NCBI GenBank assembly: GCA_022709625.1
Contig: JAKLIL010000094.1
Location: forward strand, 1 to 6,940
Origin: Verrucomicrobiota bacterium
GTDB taxonomy: Bacteria > Verrucomicrobiota > Kiritimatiellia > CAIQIC01 > Lenti-01
Reading direction: 5' to 3'
Length of the DNA stretch: 6,940 nt
Under the pieces are notes generated by a model, which saw nothing but the letters and a program-made list of their open reading frames with translations, was not told where the DNA came from and made no database searches. The translations under genes and the position numbers were made by a program. How positions within the stretch are numbered: the stretch's first letter is position 1; each line of letters opens with the position of its first letter. Shown one piece after another: positions 6,537-6,940 of this stretch.

Positions 6537-6914
6537 ATGAAACCGATGTCGATGCGAAAATGCCGATGGATTTGGGTTGCGCCGCTGCTGGCGACGTTGC
6601 TGGGCATGGGGGCCTGCGAGCGGGAGGAGTACGACCACGAACCGCCGGCGGGCCAAGGCGCGCTGGCCGTTTCCAATTTCACGGGCGATCGGGTACGGGT
6701 CTATATCGACGGCTTGGCCGCCGAGAGCGTTGCGGAGGGCAAGGTCCGCTATTACGACCTCATTCCGGGCGTCCATCGCGTCGCGTTGGACAGCGACGAC
6801 AACGAAGCTTCCTGGGCCGGCGATGCCGACATCCTGGCCGGCCGGCTGACGGTGATGGAAGTCCGCACCGATTACTACGGGGACGAATTCGACGTCCGCA
6901 TGTATTTCGACTGA
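6537..6914 (+). CDS. Small lipoprotein with a PEGA-like beta domain
   Basis: A 125-residue exported protein. The N-terminus has basic residues (R7, K8, R10), a hydrophobic core WIWVAPLLATLLG (11-23) and a lipobox-like LGMGAC ending at C27, so it is most likely lipidated there; the -3 residue is Met, which is tolerated but not ideal. After an acidic linker (EREEYDHEPP, 28-37) comes a beta-rich domain: GALAVSNFTGDRVRVYIDG, then YYDLIPGVHRVALDSDD. The VYIDG...LIPGVHRV arrangement is that of PEGA-like and similar carbohydrate- or envelope-associated small domains (strand with DG turn, then L-x-PG-x-H). It is strongly acidic and ends in VRTDYYGDEFDVRMYFD. Function unknown; it is probably held in the outer or inner membrane facing the periplasm. 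It has its own candidate promoter and a strong Shine-Dalgarno, and the 26 bases after the stop show no complete terminator. Confidence 0.85.
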   Translation: MKPMSMRKCRWIWVAPLLATLLGMGACEREEYDHEPPAGQGALAVSNFTGDRVRVYIDGLAAESVAEGKVRYYDLIPGVHRVALDSDDNEASWAGDADILAGRLTVMEVRTDYYGDEFDVRMYFD

Positions 6915-6940
6915 TCCGCGCGCCGGCGGCTCAACCGCGG

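Noticed and set aside
5538..6776. 412-codon minus-strand open frame
   Set aside because: Antisense to the TMTC-like gene and lipoprotein, both of which have clear domains and signals in the plus frame.

Overview
The window holds seven protein-coding genes on GC-rich DNA. The left part is on the minus strand: a ribonuclease R gene that runs off the left edge, preceded by a small YfcE/MJ0936-type metallophosphoesterase that probably shares its transcript. From position 2847 everything points right: a class I SAM-dependent methyltransferase, a polytopic membrane protein with Mpv17/PMP22-like sequence features, a secreted 160-residue protein, a TMTC-like GT-C membrane protein with C-terminal TPRs, and a small lipoprotein with a PEGA-like beta domain. 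No rRNA, tRNA, CRISPR array, insertion sequence or phage gene is visible.

The organism is most likely a Gram-negative bacterium, perhaps of the Verrucomicrobiota/Kiritimatiellota/Lentisphaerota group. This rests on the TMTC-like TPR glycosyltransferase (a type common in that group), the high GC content, and the fact that only two of seven genes have a clear Shine-Dalgarno sequence. It is an inference, not proven by any marker gene here.

Layout: 1-2186 (-) rnr, partial; 2238-2741 (-) metallophosphoesterase; 2742-2846 divergent intergenic region; 2847-3443 (+) methyltransferase; 3447-3486 a pair of TTCCA/TGGAA inverted repeats just before the next start codon; 3487-4167 (+) Mpv17-like membrane protein; 4168-4247 intergenic with a candidate promoter; 4248-4730 (+) secreted protein; 4794-6443 (+) TMTC-like TPR protein; 6444-6536 intergenic with a candidate promoter; 6537-6914 (+) lipoprotein; 6915-6940 nothing recognisable.

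Functionally this looks like ordinary chromosomal sequence rather than a defence island or mobile element. The minus-strand pair would act in RNA turnover and phosphoester hydrolysis. Four rightward genes from 3487 on encode envelope proteins (two integral membrane, one secreted, one lipoprotein), but nothing shows that they form one pathway. The most notable items are the paired inverted repeats at 3447-3486 and the bacterial Mpv17-like protein behind them.
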